NCBI GenBank assembly: GCA_012798135.1
Contig: JAAZNU010000040.1
Coordinates: 1 to 42,591, forward strand
Length of the DNA stretch: 42,591 nt
Direction of reading: 5' to 3'
Source of the DNA: Veillonellaceae bacterium
GTDB lineage: Bacteria; Bacillota_C; Negativicutes; UBA1444
Shown: one piece after another, positions 39,914 to 42,591 of the stretch
How positions within the stretch are numbered: position 1 is the first letter of the stretch
Layout of the letters: each line of letters starts with the position of its first letter
Notes under the pieces: model-generated
What the model saw: the letters and a program-made list of their open reading frames with translations, nothing else
Told to the model about the DNA's origin: nothing
Databases searched by the model: none
Translations under genes and position numbers: made by a program

Positions 39914-40696
39914 TCATTCAAACAAATAACCGGTCATGGATATCGACCCCAATGTGCAGGAGTCATTAAACACGGTCAGCTTGTCGTTCGGCCTGGCAGC
40001 GCCTAACACATAAAGGAGCGGATAAAAATGTTCGGGAGTGAAAAATGCCAACTCAGCCGATTTGCCCGCTGACCTATAGTTGATTACATTAGCGAATTCG
40101 CGTTCAGTGATCTGTTTCTTAATATAGCTATCAAATTCATCGGCCCAGAGATACCCGCCAGCCATGCTCCAGCTTATTTTGGCCAGGTTGTGCACGACAT
40201 TTCCGCTGCCAAAGATCAATACCCCTTTTTCCCGCAGGTGGTCAATTTCGTGGCCGAGTCGAAAATGAGTTTCGGCATCGGCGCGGCGGTCCACACTGAG
40301 CTGATAAACAGGAACGTCCGCTGCCGGGTACATCCGACGCAGTACCGACCAGGCGCCGTGATCGATGCCCCAGGTGTTATCCATCTGAACATCCCTGTTG
40401 ATCATTTTCTGCGTTTCCCGGGCCAACTCCGGCGCGCCGGGCGCGCTATACTTTACTTGATAGAGTTCGTCCGGAAAACCGTACATGTCGTAAATGGTCC
40501 GGGGCTTTGCCGAATCGGCAAGCCGGCTGCCGTCTGTATACCAGTGGGCGGAGATGGCCAGAATCGCCGCCGGTTTGGGAATTTTCGCGGCTATTTCCTG
40601 CCATCCCCGGGTATACGCATTCTCCTCAATGGCATTCATCGGGGAACCATGCCCGACAAACAACACTGGCATTTTGTGCATGTTACCCATGTTCAT
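39914..40696 (-). CDS. DODA-type extradiol dioxygenase (YgiD family)
   Basis: A 260-residue protein of the LigB/YgiD class III extradiol ring-cleavage family. VLFVGHGSPMNAIEEN with the metal His, AILAISAHWYT with the second His, WGIDHGAWSVL and GSGNVVHNLA are the conserved blocks. E. coli YgiD opens 4,5-DOPA; other members act on catechols. The gene is last in an operon with an FMN reductase and DoxX, which suggests breakdown of catechol or quinone stressors. The start is uncertain: ATG 40696 or 40690, and no strong ribosome site is seen. Confidence 0.92.
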   Translation of the reverse strand: MNMGNMHKMPVLFVGHGSPMNAIEENAYTRGWQEIAAKIPKPAAILAISAHWYTDGSRLADSAKPRTIYDMYGFPDELYQVKYSAPGAPELARETQKMINRDVQMDNTWGIDHGAWSVLRRMYPAADVPVYQLSVDRRADAETHFRLGHEIDHLREKGVLIFGSGNVVHNLAKISWSMAGGYLWADEFDSYIKKQITEREFANVINYRSAGKSAELAFFTPEHFYPLLYVLGAARPNDKLTVFNDSCTLGSISMTGYLFE

Positions 40697-40743
40697 CGCC
40701 TGCCTGAAACAATACTTAGGCCCTCTTCTTCGCCACGCCGCGT

Positions 40744-41304
40744 TTATTTAGAAATTTTCGCGACCCAGGTCGCAAAAGCACTCATGAAATTTTTCAGAAA
40801 TTCCCGAGTACCTTCATTTATCAAAGCGCCATTGGCGTCAAACAGTGCCGCCGCATTGCCGATGTAAGCCTCGGGCTGCGGCATGGTCGGAACATTCAGG
40901 AACACCAGAGTTTGCCGCAAATGATGATTCGCACCGAAGCCGCTGATGCCGCCGATCGATACGCTTACCACCGCGCCGGGCTTGCCGTCCCACAAATTTT
41001 TCCCATAAGGTCGGGAACCGACGTCGAGGGCGTTCTTGAGAACAGCCGGCACCGACCGGTTATATTCAGGGGTTACAAAGAGAAACGCGTCATACCGCTT
41101 CAGCGTTTCCCGGAACGCGACCCATTCTGCCGGCGCGGTTCCTTCATCATCGAAATCCTGGTTAAAGATGGGCAACGCACTGATCGCCACTTCCTCCAGC
41201 GCCAGATTCGCTGGCGCTACCGCCATCAACTCCTTGGCAATCTTCCGATTGAAGGATTCTTTGCGCAGACTCCCCACGAGAACGCCGATTTTTTTGGTTG
41301 CCAT
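40744..41304 (-). CDS. NADPH-dependent FMN reductase (azo/quinone reductase type)
   Basis: A 186-residue flavodoxin-like protein. The FMN phosphate loop is VGSLRKESFNRKIAK and the second signature is FVTPEYNRSVPAVLKNALDV, as in YhdA/ChrR/AzoR-like reductases. It would reduce quinones, azo dyes or metals with NAD(P)H in two-electron steps. GGAGGG lies upstream of the ATG. The spacing to both neighbours is 47 bp, fitting one transcript. Confidence 0.94.
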   Translation of the reverse strand: MATKKIGVLVGSLRKESFNRKIAKELMAVAPANLALEEVAISALPIFNQDFDDEGTAPAEWVAFRETLKRYDAFLFVTPEYNRSVPAVLKNALDVGSRPYGKNLWDGKPGAVVSVSIGGISGFGANHHLRQTLVFLNVPTMPQPEAYIGNAAALFDANGALINEGTREFLKNFMSAFATWVAKISK

Positions 41305-41351
41305 AATATTTCTCCCTCCTTTATTTTTAGCAGATCCTCGTTCTGCCTGGA

Positions 41352-41786
41352 TTAGGGTTGCTTAAACCACTTGTAATCCAAACTATATTTTCCCGCACCA
41401 ACCACCATGAGCACAATCATAAACAGGCTGTCTTCGATGGCGGGCGCTGCCGCAAACAGGCCTTTCATCGACAGCATGACCGCCGAGGCGATCACTAGGG
41501 TGGACAGAATCATCGCCGCCCCCAGTCGGGTGAATAGCCCCAGGCCAATGAAGACCCCGCCAAAAAACTCACAAACTGCCGCGATGAACCCAAGTAGCGT
41601 CGGCATCATCGTCACGCCAAGCACCTTGAGCATAGAACCGACCTCCAGCCACTTTGCGGGCCCGCCGAAAATTTTCGGTCCGCCGTGCACCACGACAAAC
41701 ATGAAGAACAGCCCCAGTCGAACGAACAGCAGCGCTTCGTCCTTATATTTCCCCAGATCGGCCAATTTATTCACCAACTTGTTCAT
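41352..41786 (-). CDS. DoxX family membrane protein
   Basis: A 144-residue protein with four membrane helices. It begins LLFVRLGLFFMFVVVHGGPKIFGG, the DoxX N-terminal helix and loop, with AAVCEFFGGVFIGLGLFTRLGAAMI as the central motif. Family members (MhqP/CatD-like) occur in quinone- and thiol-stress operons of Firmicutes; a precise activity is not established. GGAGGG precedes ATG 41786. It is the first gene of the three-gene operon, next to a MarR-type operator. Confidence 0.92.
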   Translation of the reverse strand: MNKLVNKLADLGKYKDEALLFVRLGLFFMFVVVHGGPKIFGGPAKWLEVGSMLKVLGVTMMPTLLGFIAAVCEFFGGVFIGLGLFTRLGAAMILSTLVIASAVMLSMKGLFAAAPAIEDSLFMIVLMVVGAGKYSLDYKWFKQP

Positions 41787-41814
41787 TGACGATCCCTCCG
41801 TTTAATATTAAGAT

Positions 41815-41828
41815 TCTTGATTTGAAGA
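41815..41828. promoter_or_regulatory. Putative MarR operator before doxX
   Basis: TCTTGATTTGAAGA is an imperfect palindrome sharing TCTTGAT..AAGA with the site in the marR promoter (42318-42333). Confidence 0.55.
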
Positions 41829-41846
41829 CATCAGTGTAAAAAAAGA

Positions 41847-42293
41847 TCATTGAGTCAAAGAAAAACTGATTTTTTTCAGCAGCCCAATCGCCTGTTCCTT
41901 TTCCTCGGGACTTAGGCTGGCAAAAGATTCCGCCAGTGTTTTGTAATGATTGGGCAGGATCTCGGACATCCGTTCCTTGCCGGCTGCGGTCAATTCCGCA
42001 TATATAATGCGGCGGTCCATGTCGCAGGGTCGCCGGATGAGCAGGCCCTTTTTCGTCAACTTGTCGATAACATACGTGATGGTTCCGCTGGTAATCAGGA
42101 TTTTGCCGCCGATCTGCTGCAACGGAAGCGGGCCCTTATTATATAAGAGTTCCAACACACCAAATTCCGACGCGTTGAGCCCATAACCCCGGATATTGCG
42201 CTGATCCCTTTCCAGCACGGCCTTGTAGGTTCTCGTCAATGCAATGTAGAGGCGCATCGCCTGTCGGTTGTCTTGTGCGGAATGACGGTCCAT
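41847..42293 (-). CDS. MarR family transcriptional regulator
   Basis: A 148-residue winged-helix regulator. GLNASEFGVLELLYNKGPLPLQQIGGKILITSGTITYVIDKLTKKGLLIRRPCDMDRRIIYAELTAAG is the full MarR DNA-binding domain, including the wing DMDRR. No cysteine-based sensing motif stands out: the one Cys is in RPCDMDRR, at the wing. ATG 42293 is preferred because longer frames would run through the predicted operator. It lies upstream of doxX-FMN reductase-ygiD on the same strand and probably represses both itself and that operon. Confidence 0.93.
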   Translation of the reverse strand: MDRHSAQDNRQAMRLYIALTRTYKAVLERDQRNIRGYGLNASEFGVLELLYNKGPLPLQQIGGKILITSGTITYVIDKLTKKGLLIRRPCDMDRRIIYAELTAAGKERMSEILPNHYKTLAESFASLSPEEKEQAIGLLKKISFSLTQ

Positions 42294-42317
42294 GTCCCAC
42301 GCGTTCCTTTTACGAAA

Positions 42318-42362
42318 ATCTTGATCTAAAGATATTATATTATAATGATTATTATTTAACAA
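42318..42362 (-). promoter_or_regulatory. marR promoter and operator
   Basis: On the minus strand TTGTTA (42362-42357), a 17-bp spacer and TATAAT (42339-42334) are followed at once by the palindromic ATCTTTAGATCAAGAT (42333-42318), which would cover the transcription start. This fits autorepression. Confidence 0.7.
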
Positions 42363-42450
42363 TAGATGGGCGATGATATTTTCCTAGTCCAGGCAACAAC
42401 GAACAGCTTGCTACAAACTTACAAACTCTGATAATGCCTATGCAGGAAAC

Positions 42451-42497
42451 TGGGTCTGTCAAGGAATTTGTGCTTTTGCCCTGTAAATTGAAACCGG
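42451..42497 (-). mobile_element. Terminal end of an IS256-type insertion sequence
   Basis: After the transposase stop the sequence runs into GGGTCTGTCAAGGAATTTG (42453-42471), which has the look of an IS256-family terminal inverted repeat. The other end is outside the window, so the exact boundary is not confirmed. Confidence 0.45.
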
Positions 42498-42591
42498 CTA
42501 TTTGAGGTAGGCCTTCACTTTATCCGGAAAGAAAATCGACAGCTGCAACAGGATTTGTCCCCAGTTCTGTATCCGTCCCGTCCATTTGCGC
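42498..42591 (-). CDS. IS256/Mutator-family transposase, C-terminal end (runs off window)
   Basis: The last 31 codons (30 residues and the stop) read RKWTGRIQNWGQILLQLSIF, then FPDKVKAYLK and a stop. The KWT...I.NW...L.QL.I.F motif is the conserved C-terminus of IS256-family DDE transposases. The remainder lies beyond the window's right edge. Confidence 0.8.
   Translation of the reverse strand, partial: RKWTGRIQNWGQILLQLSIFFPDKVKAYLK

Noticed and set aside
1..42591. CRISPR arrays, rRNA genes, toxin-antitoxin pairs or obvious phage-defence genes
   Set aside because: I searched by eye for regular spaced repeats and for known motif sets and found none.

Overview
The window (about 42.6 kb, GC-rich) looks like a chromosome segment of an anaerobic Firmicute. 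My best inference is Negativicutes/Sporomusaceae. The evidence is a serine T-box leader, a yybP-ykoY manganese riboswitch, a GEMM-I (c-di-GMP) riboswitch, a SpoVB-type flippase, a clostridial-type MetH without the reactivation domain, strong AGGAG ribosome sites about 8 nt from the starts, and fermentation genes (hbd, acetate-kinase family). Taxonomy is inferred from gene content only.

Region 1 (1-16.6 kb) is ordinary core genome. It holds the start of hbd, a divergent acetate-kinase paralogue, and a serine operon serC-serA-DUF1015 behind a T-box with a UCC specifier. Then come a flavin reductase with an AlaX-type tRNA-editing protein, a SpoVB-like flippase, a manganese-riboswitch-controlled GDT1/UPF0016 exporter, metH coupled to a DUF4239 membrane protein, a Nudix hydrolase, and a TetR regulator next to an old-yellow-enzyme with matching palindromic operators.

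Region 2 (16.6-27.3 kb) is accessory. tRNA-Val(CAC) is the attachment site of an 8.7 kb genomic island bounded by 46-bp direct repeats (16674-16719 and 25304-25349). The island has a tyrosine integrase, a decayed XRE repressor, an SOS-controlled but truncated Y-family polymerase gene, and a cargo of an SLC12-like transporter, a LapA-like protein, a patatin lipase, a diguanylate cyclase and a glucosyl-3-phosphoglycerate-synthase-like enzyme with an extra N-terminal domain. Directly beyond its right end lies the remnant of a second element in the same site: an N-truncated integrase and a phage replication-protein fragment. Its inner edge appears to have cut off the C-terminus of a membrane protein gene.

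Region 3 (27.3-36.4 kb) begins with DUF202 and the truncated membrane gene behind the GEMM-I riboswitch. Next comes an ABC importer of the Fe(III)/phosphonate type with one binding lipoprotein, a fused two-domain permease and two different ATPases. A three-gene sensing module follows (PhnD-like binding lipoprotein, histidine kinase, NarL-type regulator) and probably controls the importer.

Region 4 (36.4-42.6 kb) has a DUF2157 membrane protein, a beta-lactamase-fold serine hydrolase paired with an M20 peptidase, and a MarR-controlled operon (doxX, FMN reductase, YgiD-type dioxygenase) resembling quinone/electrophile-stress operons. The window ends in the 3' end of an IS256-family transposase.
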